Of a DNA stretch of 32,618 nucleotides, positions 7,370 to 15,772 are shown piece after piece. The number at the start of each line of letters is the position of its first letter. Within the stretch, counting starts at the first letter, position 1. Origin of the DNA: Streptomyces sp. SID9727 (GTDB lineage Bacteria > Actinomycetota > Actinomycetes > Streptomycetales > Streptomycetaceae). The position numbers and the translations under genes were made by a program. The stretch spans positions 1-32,618 of the forward strand of contig NZ_JAAGNI010000123.1 of NCBI RefSeq assembly GCF_010550605.1. Direction: 5' to 3'. The notes beneath the pieces were generated by a model. That model made no database searches. It was not told where the DNA came from and saw only the letters and a list, made by a program, of their open reading frames with translations.

Positions 7370-8876
7370 CGACCCGGTCGGCGGGGACGTACTGTCGGTT
7401 GAGGATGTCCTGTACATCGACGTGCTCTCCAGCGATGATCGTCTCGGCCGCGTGCGGGGTGAGCAGGGCGACGTGCTGATAGCCGAACAGGGTCGGCCGG
7501 ACACGGGTCAGCAGTTTCGACGCCCCGCCGAGCACGGCGGCGAGCGGGCCCCGGCCGAGCAGCGACCAGAACGGCGCGCCGGTGGAGGAGAGTTCGAGGA
7601 CGTCGTAGCCGGCGGCGCGCACGGTCCGGCGGAGGCTGGCCCGGGTGAAGAAGCGCAGATGCGTCTCGTCGAGGATGCCCCGGCGGTCGTAGTCGAAGGC
7701 GCCGAGGGCGACCCGCAGCCGGGAGTACCAGTGGCTGAAGTTGGGAACGGACAGCAGCATCCGTCCGCCCGGCCGCAGCGCGGCGGCCGCCTCGGCGAGG
7801 AGGCGCTCGGGGTGGGACAGGTGCTCGATGACGTCACCGGCCACCACGTAGTCGAAGCCGCTCCCGGCCTCGGCGGGCAGCCCTTCCTCCAGGTTGGCGA
7901 GGTGGAAGTGGCTGCACCGGTCGCGGACCCCGGGCACCTCGACGTAGTCGACGCCGGTCACCTCGTGGCCCAGGGACTCCAGCCGCTCGGCGAACAGCCC
8001 GCCGGAGCAGCCCAGGTCCAGGACGCGGCCGGGGGGCAGCGCGCGCATCTTCTCCAGGATGACCGCGTGCGAGGAGCCGTCGCCCTCCTTGAAGGCGTAC
8101 TCGACGGGCTTGGGGATCCACCGGCAGGTCCCGAACCCCTTGACGGCGAGCCGGTATTCGAGGACGTCCTTGACGACGTCCTTGGCGTACTTCATGCCGT
8201 TGACGTAGCAGATCTCGTCGCCGTAGTACGTGGGGACGGGGATCTCCTTGATCCGCATGCCCGCGTGCAGCAGCTGCACGATGATCTGGGTGTCGAAGTC
8301 GAAGGCGTCCGTGTTCCGGTCGACGGGCAGCCGCTTGAGAGCGGCGACGCTGTACGCGCGGTAGCCGGAGTGGAACTCGGTCAGATCCGAGCCCAGGAGG
8401 CCGTTCTCCAGCCGGGTGAGGATGCGGTTGCCGAGCCACTTGTACATCGGCATGCCGCCCTTGAGGGCGCTGCCGGACGTCATCATCCGCGACCCGAACA
8501 CGGCTTCGCACTCGCCGCGTTCGATGGGCGCGACCATGTCGGGGAGCAGCTCGGGGGCGTACTGCCCGTCGCCGTGCAGCAGCACGATGATGTCGAGTCC
8601 GTGCTCGGCGGCCAGGGCGTATCCGGCCTTCTGGTTGCCGCCGTAGCCGAGGTTCTTGGTGTGCCGCATCACGACGGTACGGGGCATGCCCTCGGCCTGC
8701 GACCAGCGGCAGCCCGCCGTGAAGGTGGCGTCGTGACTCGCGTCGTCGAGGATGAGGATCTCGTCGATCCGCGACCGGAAGTCCTCCGGGATCCGGTCGA
8801 GGGTCTTCTCCAGCGTTGTCTCCGCGTTGTACGCGACCACCAGGATGCCGATCCTGGGGCTCGGGCTTTCCTTCAC
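7362..8876 (-). CDS. GT2 polyprenyl-phosphate glycosyltransferase fused to SAM methyltransferase
   Basis: The 504-aa product has two domains. Residues 9-245 are a GT2 transferase of the dolichol-phosphate-mannose-synthase type, with GILVVAYN, LDDASHD (43-49), the metal site HGDGQY (101-106) and GSRMM (128-132). There are no C-terminal membrane helices, so the sugar would be loaded onto a lipid phosphate at the cytoplasmic membrane surface. Residues 275-435 are a class I SAM-dependent methyltransferase with motif I VLDLGCSGG (285-293), an acidic GVD at 308-310 and DVIEHLSHPE near 348. The GTG start at 8876-8874 has GGAG 8 nt upstream. It is the middle gene of an operon: a GT-C-type transferase 62 nt upstream and a flippase overlapping downstream. 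The methyl acceptor may be the sugar itself (inference). Such fusions exist in databases under a generic bifunctional name. Confidence 0.88.
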   Translation of the reverse strand: MKESPSPRIGILVVAYNAETTLEKTLDRIPEDFRSRIDEILILDDASHDATFTAGCRWSQAEGMPRTVVMRHTKNLGYGGNQKAGYALAAEHGLDIIVLLHGDGQYAPELLPDMVAPIERGECEAVFGSRMMTSGSALKGGMPMYKWLGNRILTRLENGLLGSDLTEFHSGYRAYSVAALKRLPVDRNTDAFDFDTQIIVQLLHAGMRIKEIPVPTYYGDEICYVNGMKYAKDVVKDVLEYRLAVKGFGTCRWIPKPVEYAFKEGDGSSHAVILEKMRALPPGRVLDLGCSGGLFAERLESLGHEVTGVDYVEVPGVRDRCSHFHLANLEEGLPAEAGSGFDYVVAGDVIEHLSHPERLLAEAAAALRPGGRMLLSVPNFSHWYSRLRVALGAFDYDRRGILDETHLRFFTRASLRRTVRAAGYDVLELSSTGAPFWSLLGRGPLAAVLGGASKLLTRVRPTLFGYQHVALLTPHAAETIIAGEHVDVQDILNRQYVPADRVGV

Positions 8877-8938
8877 GGGGCGTTCTCCAGTTGCGCTCGG
8901 GGTGCGGTGCCGGGGTCGGGGACAGGGGCGTTGCGGGG

Positions 8939-10168
8939 TCAGTCGACGGTGGAGCGGGAGCGGTGTTCCGTACGGGGTGCGGAGATCGGTGCCCGCTCGG
9001 CGGGGAGGGCGTCCGGGGGCGTGGCGAGGAGCCGGCGGACGCCGGTGACCAGGCCCGCCGCCAGGACGAACCAGCCGGCGGCGCCGAGGAACAGCACGGG
9101 CTCGCTCCAGCGCACGGCGGACCGGCCGCTGTAGCCGAGGACGGCGACCAGGCCGACGACCGCGCTGTACGCGAACCCTTCGACCGGGCCGAGCACGAAC
9201 ATCCCGGCGGCGGCCCAGGTCAGGTACTGGAGTCCGGACGCGGTGGACAGGACGAGGAGCAGCCCCAGCGTGACGGCGACGACCCCGGGCGCCTCGGCGG
9301 GCCGCAGCCAGGCGAGGCGTGCGCCCGCGGCCACGCACACCAGGACGAAGAGGAAGTGGCCGCCGCCCTGCATGAAGGCGATGACCGGCTCGGGCAGTCC
9401 GAGGGCGTCCGCGAAGCGCACCAGCCCCCACAGCCGGTACCGGCCGCCCGCGTACTCCAGGACGTTGTGCACCAGGTCCAGGGGCACGGTCAGCAGCGCC
9501 GGGCCCCACACGAGCGCGGTGACCCCGGCGAACCCGGCGCCGAAGCGGACCAGGACCGGCCGCCCGCCGCGCAGCGCGGCCACGAAGAGGGCCGGGATCA
9601 CCACGATCGGGATGAACTTGACGCTGATCGAGAGGGCCGCCGCGACGCCCGCGGCGAGCGGCGCCTTCCGGTCGGCCAGGAGGTGGGCGGCGGCCAGCGC
9701 GAAGGCGACGGCGACGGCGTCGGTGTTGCCGTGGTAGCCGGAGGTCGCGAGGAGCACCGGGCTGACGGCGACCCCGATTCCGCAGAGCATCGCGGTACGC
9801 GGGGTGGCGCGGCGGCGGACGATCTCGAACACGAGGACCGCGCAGGCGAAGTCGGCGGCCGACGCGGGGAAGCGGATCAGCGTGGCGAAGGAGAAGCCGA
9901 GTTCGGTGAGGCGGTCGAGGCCCAGCAGCATCCACCCGGCCAGCGGGGGGTGGTTGTAGACGGGGAGCCCGGGCAGCGGGTGCGCGTAGATGCGGACGGG
10001 GCCGTACCCGGTGATGGCCTTGGCGAACCCCGCGAAGATCCGCACGTCGGCGGGGCCGGGCGAGTTGGCCGCGATGATCATGCGGGTGAGGAGGCCCGCG
10101 GTCGCCGCGACGAGCACGGCGGCCCTGGCCCGCCGCACGTCCGTTTCGCCCCACATTCGGATACCCAT
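8939..10168 (-). CDS. Polytopic GT-C-type glycosyltransferase (GT87/mannosyltransferase-like)
   Basis: The product is about 409 aa with some ten hydrophobic segments over most of its length. A first extracytoplasmic loop contains PADVRIFAGFAKAITGYGP, where GT-C enzymes keep their acidic catalytic residues. GYHGNTDAVAVAFALAA is also typical of GT-C/DUF2029 mannosyltransferases, which take sugars from polyprenyl phosphate outside the membrane. It is first in an operon with the GT2-methyltransferase and the flippase, so it is the natural last step: transferring the flipped sugar to a wall polymer or protein. Start uncertain: ATG at 10168-10166 is used; ATG at 10156 and a longer frame to 10186 are possible, and none has a clear ribosome-binding site. 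Acceptor unknown. Confidence 0.8.
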   Translation of the reverse strand: MGIRMWGETDVRRARAAVLVAATAGLLTRMIIAANSPGPADVRIFAGFAKAITGYGPVRIYAHPLPGLPVYNHPPLAGWMLLGLDRLTELGFSFATLIRFPASAADFACAVLVFEIVRRRATPRTAMLCGIGVAVSPVLLATSGYHGNTDAVAVAFALAAAHLLADRKAPLAAGVAAALSISVKFIPIVVIPALFVAALRGGRPVLVRFGAGFAGVTALVWGPALLTVPLDLVHNVLEYAGGRYRLWGLVRFADALGLPEPVIAFMQGGGHFLFVLVCVAAGARLAWLRPAEAPGVVAVTLGLLLVLSTASGLQYLTWAAAGMFVLGPVEGFAYSAVVGLVAVLGYSGRSAVRWSEPVLFLGAAGWFVLAAGLVTGVRRLLATPPDALPAERAPISAPRTEHRSRSTVD

Positions 10169-10193
10169 GAAAGCAGAACGTAGCAAGGCGGCG

Positions 10194-10220
10194 ACGCTAT
10201 GCGATGCACCGAATCGTCAC
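10194..10220 (-). promoter_or_regulatory. Weak candidate promoter of the glycosylation operon
   Basis: On the minus strand GTGACG (10220-10215) and TAGCGT (10199-10194) are 15 nt apart, which would start transcription about 20 nt before the 10168 ATG. Spacing is short and no ribosome-binding site follows, so this is tentative. The 10169-10312 spacer otherwise holds only the terminator at 10260-10295. Confidence 0.25.
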
Positions 10221-10259
10221 CGTGGCGTAAACCCTGGGCGATGTGGCGCCCGGAAGACG

Positions 10260-10295
10260 CCGATGCCCGGCCGGTGCGGACCGGCCGGGCATCGG
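10260..10295 (-). terminator. Terminator of the 1177-aa polymerase gene
   Basis: A perfect 16-bp inverted repeat (10260-10275 with 10280-10295) with the tetraloop GCGG starts 17 nt beyond the minus-strand stop at 10313. It separates this gene from the next minus-strand operon. Confidence 0.85.
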
Positions 10296-10312
10296 GGTGC
10301 CACCACGGGCGA

Positions 10313-13300
10313 CTACAGCATGCGGTCGACCACACGGGCGGTGGCCCGGCCGTCGTCCAGGTCGCAGAAGTCGTGCCGGAACTGCTCGTACGCCTTGGCG
10401 TGTCCGGCGATGGCCCCCTCCGGGTCCTTCAGCGCGGCGATCAGGTCGTCGGAGCCCGGGATCAGGGGTCCGGGCGCCCGCTTCTCGAAGTCGAAGCTGA
10501 ACCCGCGCAGCGTGTCGCGGTAGTGCTCCAGGTCGTACGTGTGGAACAGCATCGGCCGCCCGGTCTGGGCGAAGTCGAACATCAGCGAGGAGTAGTCGGT
10601 GACCAGGGCGTCGCTGATGAGCATGAGTTCGCCGACGTCCGGGTAGCGCGAGACGTCCTTGACGAAGCCCGTGCCGCTGTCCGGGAGCCGGTCCGTGACC
10701 ATGTAGTGACGGCGCACCAGGAGCACGGTGTCCTCGCCGAGTTCGCGTTCGGCGGCGGCCAGGTCGAGCTGGAGGCCCAAGGAGTAGCGCCCGCCGCCGA
10801 GGCGCTGGTCCTCGCGCCACGTCGGCGCGTACAGGACGACGCGCTTGCCGGCCGGGATGCCCAGCTTCTCCCGTACCGCGGCGGCGACCTTGGCGCGGTC
10901 CGGGGCGTGGAAGATGTCGTTGCGCGGGTAGCCGCACTCCAGCACCTCGCCCTCGAAGCCGAACGAACGGCGCAGGACGGGCGTGGAGAACGTGTTCGGC
11001 GAGACCAGGAAGTTCCACTGCCGGGCCCGCTCGGCGAGGGTCGCGATGTACCCGGCGTTCGCCTGGGCGGTGCCCGCGAGTTCGAGGCCGATGCGCTTGA
11101 GCGGGGTGCCGTGCCAGGTCTGGACGACGGTCTGGTCCTCGCGGCGCACGAACCACTCGGGCAGCTGCGTGTTGGTGATGACGTAGCGGCTGCGGGCCAG
11201 GGCCTCGTGCCAGGCGGCCGAGTCGTGCTCGACGGCGGTGGTGCCCTCGGGGGCGATCGCCTGCTGGTCGCGGACGACCCAGATGTGCTCCACCTCGGTG
11301 CCCCGGCGCACCAGCTCCTCGTAGACGGCGCGCGGCGAGTCCGAGTACTGGCGGCCGTCGAAGGCGCTGTAGAGCGCGGCGGCGCGCAGCGGCTCCGAGC
11401 GCTGTGCCGCGTACGCCTCGCTCAGCAGGCGCTTGGCGCGCGGGCCGCGCTCGGCGGCGCTGAGCACGGAGCCGGAGACCACGAGGAGCTGGTCGCCGAA
11501 GCGGCGCTCCAGGGTGTAGTCGCGGCCGCCGAGCGAGCGGGTGGCGGGCAGGGTGTGGAAGGCGGAGGCGGGGATCCGCAGCGCGCGGTCGCCGCTCTCG
11601 TCGGCGGCGCCCTTGACCCGGAAGAAGAAGTACCAGTTGCCCTCGCCGAGCGGCACGGCGCCGCCCGGTCCCTCCACGGCGTCCGGCCGCAGCTCGGCGC
11701 GGAAGCGGCGGGCGCCCTCGGGTCCGGTGAACTCGACCGGGAAGACCTGCTCCTCGCGGTGCGCGCTGTTCTGCACGACCAGCTCGACCGGGTGCTCCGG
11801 GTCCTCGGGGAAGGTGCCCTCCAGGAACAGCCTGCCGTCGTCCGTCCAGCTGGCCAGCTCGACGGCGGGCTGCACGGGGCGGTCGCTGATCACCAGGTTG
11901 CCGCGCGCGCTGGCGACGAGGGCCAGCTCGCGGCGGGCACCGTCCGGCCCCGCGGCGAGCGGGTAGCGGCCGGGGTGGACCGAGCCGGGCGCGTCGAGCG
12001 ACGCCTTCAGGCCCGTGCCGACGAGGTGGACGCTGTACGCGACGCTCTTCGGGGCGTCCTCGTCGGCGGGGCGGCTCTCCTCGACGGCGGCGAGCGGCAG
12101 CTCGGCGGTGAAGCGGCTCCAGCCGGCACCGGCGCCGGAGCCCACGGTGACGGGCACCTCGACGGTGGTCTTGGTGGCGCCGTGCGTCAGGACCAGCGTC
12201 AGCTCGTCCTTGACGAGGCGGGCGCGGACCACACCGGTCACCTTGACGGTGCCGGACCGGTCGCCGGGCCCGTGGGTCTCGAAGCGGGCGTCGACGCGCT
12301 CGGAGTGCAGCACCAGCTTGTCGCCCTCGAAGGCGGGGACGATGCGGTGGTCGCCGTCGGGGCGGTGGACGGGAGGCGCGACGGACGCCTCGCGGACCGA
12401 GGGGAAGGCGCGGCGCAGCAGGCCGCCCCGGGCGATCCCGACCTGGAACTGGAAGGTGAGCTGCTTGGGGCCGCTGTCCGCCTGGACGCGCAGCTTGGAG
12501 GCGTCGACGGTGGTCTCGAAGCCGGCGCGGTGGTAGTCGTGCAGGCTCTGCCGCGAGCGGGCGGTGGCCTCGGGCTCGTCGGTGCGGCGCAGCCGGAGCG
12601 GGACGACATGGCGCCGTCCGGCGCGCAGCCAGCCGATCCGGAACTCGCCGGCCCCGGAGGTGACCGGCAGGTTGCGGATGTACGCGTAGCCGCTGAGGTG
12701 CAGCTTGCCGTCGCGCCACTGGGCGTCGCGCAGCCGGGCGGCGAGCGGCAGGTCGCGGTCGGCGACGCGCGCCACGGGCGCGGGCACGGGCCGGGTGAGC
12801 ACGGGGTAGTGGGCCACGCGCTTGCGCATGCCGCTGACCTCGAACGCGCCGGGCTCCCGCTTCTCCTGGAGGAGCAGCGCGATCAGCTCGTCCATGCGGT
12901 GCTCGCGCACCAGGTACCACATCACCCGCAGGCGCAGCGGCAGCCCGTCGAGCACCGAGGGGTCGACCTGGTCGATGAACTCGTTGGTGTGCGTCAGGAA
13001 CGCGTCCCGGTACTCCTGGTCGCCGTCCGGCAGGACCTCCATGAAGTACCAGAGGTCGTTGGCCAGGGCGTACGCGTCGTAGCGGTTCTTGGCCTCGCCC
13101 GGCCGGTTCTGGGCCAGGAACACCGAGACGCCCTGCACGTGCGTGGCACGGTCGCGGACACCGCGGACGACGGCCCGGCTGGCGGTGATGGAGCCGGGAC
13201 GGTCGCGCCAGTAGTAGACGGGGTCCTTGAGGATGTCCACCGAGCCGGCGAGGAAGTGGGCGGGCAGCACGACGGGGGCGTCCTCGTACAGCGTCCCGAC

Positions 13301-13846
13301 CGGGAAGGCGAGTTCGTGCTTGTCCCAGAAGGAGCGGCGGAACACCTTGTTGCAGGCGATCCGGTCGCTGAAGAGGTCCCAGTCGCGGGAGATGTGGGTG
13401 CGCTTGCGCGTGGTGGCCATCGGCTTGCGGAACATCGGCGACTGCACGAGCTTGCCGCCGGCGCGCAGCCGCAGGACGTTGCCGGACGCCAGGTCCGAGC
13501 CGGTCTCCTCCAGCGATTCGACCAGCAGCTGGTAGGCGTCCGGCGGGATGATGTCGTCGCTGTCGCAGAAGGCCAGGTAACGGCTCTCCGGGTCGCAGTT
13601 GCGGAACCCGGTGTTACGGGCGTGCCCCAGTCCGCCGTTCTCCTGCGTGACCAGCTTGAAGCGGTCGTCGCTCGCGGCGAACTCGGCGGCCAGCGCGGCG
13701 CTGCCGTCGGTGGACCCGTCGTCGACCATCACCACCTCGAGGTCGGTCATGGTCTGCTCCGCGAGGGACTTCAGACAGTCCGTCAGGAAGAGTTCCACGT
13801 TGTAGACGGGGACAACGACACTGAGCCGTGGCGGCATGTTGAGCAC
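10313..13846 (-). CDS. Large GT2 / TagF-type wall-polymer synthase (1177 aa)
   Basis: Residues 7-230 form an intact GT2 domain: LSVVVPVYNVE, VDDGSTDGS (41-49), GLGHARNTG (72-80) and DSDD (95-98). Residues about 790-1177 are a TagB/TagF-type glycerophosphotransferase domain with QTWHGTPLKRIG near 908, LYAPTWRED near 1002 and TDYSSLMFDFAQTGRP near 1080. Between them lie about 450 residues of beta-rich sequence containing related motifs (AQWRDGKLHLSG near 373, ASWTDDGRLFLEG near 664), suggesting tandem immunoglobulin-like modules. It should alternate sugar and phosphoglycosyl additions to build a wall polymer at the inner membrane face. The GTG at 13846 gives VLNMPPRL; the ATG three codons later (13837) is equally possible, and neither has a strong ribosome-binding site. 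Upstream on the same strand is tetR; downstream is a perfect terminator. Compared with the 718-aa paralogue it keeps the catalytic DxD. Confidence 0.88.
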   Translation of the reverse strand: MLNMPPRLSVVVPVYNVELFLTDCLKSLAEQTMTDLEVVMVDDGSTDGSAALAAEFAASDDRFKLVTQENGGLGHARNTGFRNCDPESRYLAFCDSDDIIPPDAYQLLVESLEETGSDLASGNVLRLRAGGKLVQSPMFRKPMATTRKRTHISRDWDLFSDRIACNKVFRRSFWDKHELAFPVGTLYEDAPVVLPAHFLAGSVDILKDPVYYWRDRPGSITASRAVVRGVRDRATHVQGVSVFLAQNRPGEAKNRYDAYALANDLWYFMEVLPDGDQEYRDAFLTHTNEFIDQVDPSVLDGLPLRLRVMWYLVREHRMDELIALLLQEKREPGAFEVSGMRKRVAHYPVLTRPVPAPVARVADRDLPLAARLRDAQWRDGKLHLSGYAYIRNLPVTSGAGEFRIGWLRAGRRHVVPLRLRRTDEPEATARSRQSLHDYHRAGFETTVDASKLRVQADSGPKQLTFQFQVGIARGGLLRRAFPSVREASVAPPVHRPDGDHRIVPAFEGDKLVLHSERVDARFETHGPGDRSGTVKVTGVVRARLVKDELTLVLTHGATKTTVEVPVTVGSGAGAGWSRFTAELPLAAVEESRPADEDAPKSVAYSVHLVGTGLKASLDAPGSVHPGRYPLAAGPDGARRELALVASARGNLVISDRPVQPAVELASWTDDGRLFLEGTFPEDPEHPVELVVQNSAHREEQVFPVEFTGPEGARRFRAELRPDAVEGPGGAVPLGEGNWYFFFRVKGAADESGDRALRIPASAFHTLPATRSLGGRDYTLERRFGDQLLVVSGSVLSAAERGPRAKRLLSEAYAAQRSEPLRAAALYSAFDGRQYSDSPRAVYEELVRRGTEVEHIWVVRDQQAIAPEGTTAVEHDSAAWHEALARSRYVITNTQLPEWFVRREDQTVVQTWHGTPLKRIGLELAGTAQANAGYIATLAERARQWNFLVSPNTFSTPVLRRSFGFEGEVLECGYPRNDIFHAPDRAKVAAAVREKLGIPAGKRVVLYAPTWREDQRLGGGRYSLGLQLDLAAAERELGEDTVLLVRRHYMVTDRLPDSGTGFVKDVSRYPDVGELMLISDALVTDYSSLMFDFAQTGRPMLFHTYDLEHYRDTLRGFSFDFEKRAPGPLIPGSDDLIAALKDPEGAIAGHAKAYEQFRHDFCDLDDGRATARVVDRML

Positions 13847-13975
13847 GTCCGTTCATCAAGGGCCTGGCTATCCGTAGGGCTCAACCGCAGGGGCGGTCGG
13901 GGTCACCGGTTACGGTCCCGAACGAGTGACTACGCCTGCACCGTGCTCGCCCCGTGCACATGCTCCGGAAGGCCC

Positions 13976-13994
13976 GGTGGGCGGCCCGCCCACC
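13976..13994 (-). terminator. Short hairpin after tetR
   Basis: GGTGGGC (13976-13982) pairs with GCCCACC (13988-13994) around a 5-nt loop, 58 nt past the tetR stop. It could end tetR transcription. The rest of the 13847-14051 spacer should contain the promoter of the 1177-aa synthase gene, but I see no convincing -35/-10 pair. Confidence 0.4.
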
Positions 13995-14051
13995 AGATTA
14001 ACCGATCGAAGGGTGACCCCTACAAGCACGCTGGCGCACCCCCGCGGGCCG

Positions 14052-14675
14052 TCATCGGGCGGGGTCCGGGGCGTGTGTGAGCGCCGCCACCGCCGCAGCC
14101 GCGAGGTCGTCCAGATACCCCGGGGGCACCTCGCCGCGGACCACCGCGAGCCGCCAGTAGAGCGGCCCGACGATCAGGTCGAGGGCGCGGTCGGGGTCAC
14201 TGCCGGGCGGCAGCTCGCCGCGTGCGACGGCGTCCCGGACGACCACGGCGGCGACGCCCTGCTGCGGGTCGAGCAGGGCGGCCTTGATGGCGTCGGAGAT
14301 CTCCGGGTTCCGGGCGGCCTCGACCAGCAGGTCCGGGATGACCTGCGAGGCCAGCGGGTGGCGCAGGGCGTACGAGGCGAGTTCGAGGACGGCGCGCACG
14401 TCCCCGTACAGGGAGCCGGTGGCGGGGGCGGGCATGCCTTGGGCGGCGACGGCCGAGACCAGGTCCAGGACCAGGTGCAGCTTGGACTTCCAGCGCCGGT
14501 AGACGGCGGTCTTGCCGACACCGGCGCGGCGGGCGATGCCCTCGATGGACATCCGGGCGAACCCGACCGCCGCGAGCTCCGCGAACACCGCGCTGCGGAT
14601 GGCGTCGGTCACGTCCTCGCGCAGGACGGCGGCTCCCGCCGGGGCTCGGCGGCGGCTTCCGGGGTCGGTGGTCAT
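14052..14675 (-). CDS. TetR-family transcriptional regulator
   Basis: The 207-aa protein has an N-terminal helix-turn-helix at about 41-62 (MSIEGIARRAGVGKTAVYRRW), a textbook TetR DNA-binding motif, followed by an all-helical ligand/dimer domain ending in the C-terminal pattern common in actinomycete TetR proteins (DLIVGPLYWRLAV). It is divergent from the TagGH-type exporter, 161 nt away, so it probably represses itself and/or the exporter; the likely operator is at 14700-14715. The ATG at 14675-14673 lies about 7 nt from a TATGAT box, so the message may be leaderless. Effector unknown; a lipid-linked wall precursor would suit the neighbourhood but is speculation. Confidence 0.88.
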   Translation of the reverse strand: MTTDPGSRRRAPAGAAVLREDVTDAIRSAVFAELAAVGFARMSIEGIARRAGVGKTAVYRRWKSKLHLVLDLVSAVAAQGMPAPATGSLYGDVRAVLELASYALRHPLASQVIPDLLVEAARNPEISDAIKAALLDPQQGVAAVVVRDAVARGELPPGSDPDRALDLIVGPLYWRLAVVRGEVPPGYLDDLAAAAVAALTHAPDPAR

Positions 14676-14681
14676 GGCCGA

Positions 14682-14687
14682 ATCATA
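14682..14687 (-). promoter_or_regulatory. tetR -10 box, probably leaderless transcript
   Basis: Minus-strand TATGAT at 14687-14682 would place the transcription start at or next to the tetR ATG (14675). No ribosome-binding site is visible in the short leader, consistent with leaderless translation. The matching -35 is poor. Confidence 0.4.
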
Positions 14688-14699
14688 GTCCGCGACGAC

Positions 14700-14736
14700 G
14701 AAACGGTTGCGTTCCGACGTGAGTACGTCCTACCCT
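14700..14736 (+). promoter_or_regulatory. Candidate TetR operator overlapping the exporter promoter
   Basis: GAAACG-GTTG-CGTTCC at 14700-14715 is an inverted repeat (5 of 6 arm positions). It overlaps TTGCGT (14707-14712), which pairs with TACCCT (14731-14736) over an 18-nt spacer as a plausible promoter for the TagG-type gene. The overlap with the -35 fits repression by the divergent TetR protein. The remaining leader to 14836 shows nothing clear. Confidence 0.4.
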
Positions 14737-14836
14737 CGGCGTTGCGACGATACGGTCCCGTCCCGTCGTCGGGCGCGTCCTTCTCCGCCCGTACGCCGTG
14801 CCCCCGCCTGCCCGCCTCCCGTCGAAAGCGATCGTG

Positions 14837-15772
14837 GTGAGCCAGACAACAGCCCCGGCCCCGGCAGACAGCCCGCCGCCCCTCTCCCCGCCCGTGTACG
14901 GCTTCGGCGAGCTCGCCGCGCTCGCCGCCCGGCACGGGCTGACCGTGAGCGGCGCGCGGCCCACGCTGCCCGCGTACGTACGGCAGCTGTGGGGGCGGCG
15001 GCACTTCATCACGGCCTTCGCCACGGCCAAGCTCACCGCCCAGTACAGCCAGGCGAAGCTGGGCCAGATCTGGCAGATCATGACCCCGCTGCTCAACGCG
15101 ACGGTCTACTACTTCATCTTCGGCATCCTGATGAAGACGAAGCACGGCGTGCCGGACTTCGTCCCGTTCCTGGTCACGGGCGTCTTCATCTGGACCTTCA
15201 CCAGTTCCTCGATCACCGCCGGCACCCGCGCGATCAGCGGCAACATCGGCCTCGTACGGGCGCTGCACTTCCCGCGCGCCTCGCTGCCGATCGCGCTCGC
15301 CCTGCAACAGCTCCAGCAGCTGCTCTTCTCGCTGGGCGCGCTGGTCCTGATCCTGCTGGCCTTCGGGCAGTACCCGCAGCCGGCCTGGCTGCTGGCGGTG
15401 CCGGCCCTCGCCCTCCAGGCCGTCTTCAACACCGGGATCTCGATGGCCATGGCCCGCCTCGCCGCGCGCACCCCGGACATCGCCCAGCTCACCCCGTTCG
15501 TGCTGCGCACCTGGATGTACGCCTCGGGCGTGATGTGGAGCATGGACACGATGCTGCGCGGCGACCGGGTGCCGGACTGGGTGAAGCTGGCGCTCGAACT
15601 GAACCCGGCGGCCGTCTTCATCGACCTGGTGAGGTTCGCGCTCATCGACAGCTTCGGCGGGAACCAGCTGCCCCCGCACGTCTGGGCGGTCGCCGCCGGC
15701 TGGGCCCTGGTCTGCGGCGCGGGCGGATTCGTCTACTTCTGGAAGGCCGAGGAGAGTTACGGACGTGGCTGA
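14837..15772 (+). CDS. tagG: ABC-2 type exporter permease, TagG-like
   Basis: The 311-aa permease has a ~65-residue cytoplasmic N-terminus, then an interface helix (LTAQYSQAKLGQIWQIMTPLL near 63-83, the standard amphipathic entry of Wzm/TagG permeases), followed by six hydrophobic segments. With the ATPase encoded 8 nt into its 3' end it would flip an undecaprenyl-linked wall polymer across the membrane. GTG at 14837 is preferred because GAAAG precedes it; GTG codons at 14834 and 14798 are alternatives. The adjacent GT/TagF polymerases support a teichoic-acid-type rather than O-antigen-type substrate. The symbol is by homology, not proven function. Confidence 0.85.
   Translation: MSQTTAPAPADSPPPLSPPVYGFGELAALAARHGLTVSGARPTLPAYVRQLWGRRHFITAFATAKLTAQYSQAKLGQIWQIMTPLLNATVYYFIFGILMKTKHGVPDFVPFLVTGVFIWTFTSSSITAGTRAISGNIGLVRALHFPRASLPIALALQQLQQLLFSLGALVLILLAFGQYPQPAWLLAVPALALQAVFNTGISMAMARLAARTPDIAQLTPFVLRTWMYASGVMWSMDTMLRGDRVPDWVKLALELNPAAVFIDLVRFALIDSFGGNQLPPHVWAVAAGWALVCGAGGFVYFWKAEESYGRG

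Noticed and set aside
7362..10154. A single 930-residue fusion of the GT-C region and the GT2-methyltransferase
   Set aside because: The GT-C protein is encoded in a different frame with a stop at 8939; a GTG with a good GGAG site at 8876 starts the GT2 gene, so these are two genes.
13570..13585. Second TTA codon in the 1177-aa synthase gene
   Set aside because: TTA appears on the minus strand at this place but is split across Arg-Tyr-Leu codons (CGT TAC CTG), so it is not read as a codon.
10199..14080. A 1293-codon open frame on the plus strand opposite the 1177-aa synthase
   Set aside because: Low-complexity antisense reading; the minus strand holds clear GT2 and TagF motifs and a correctly placed terminator.
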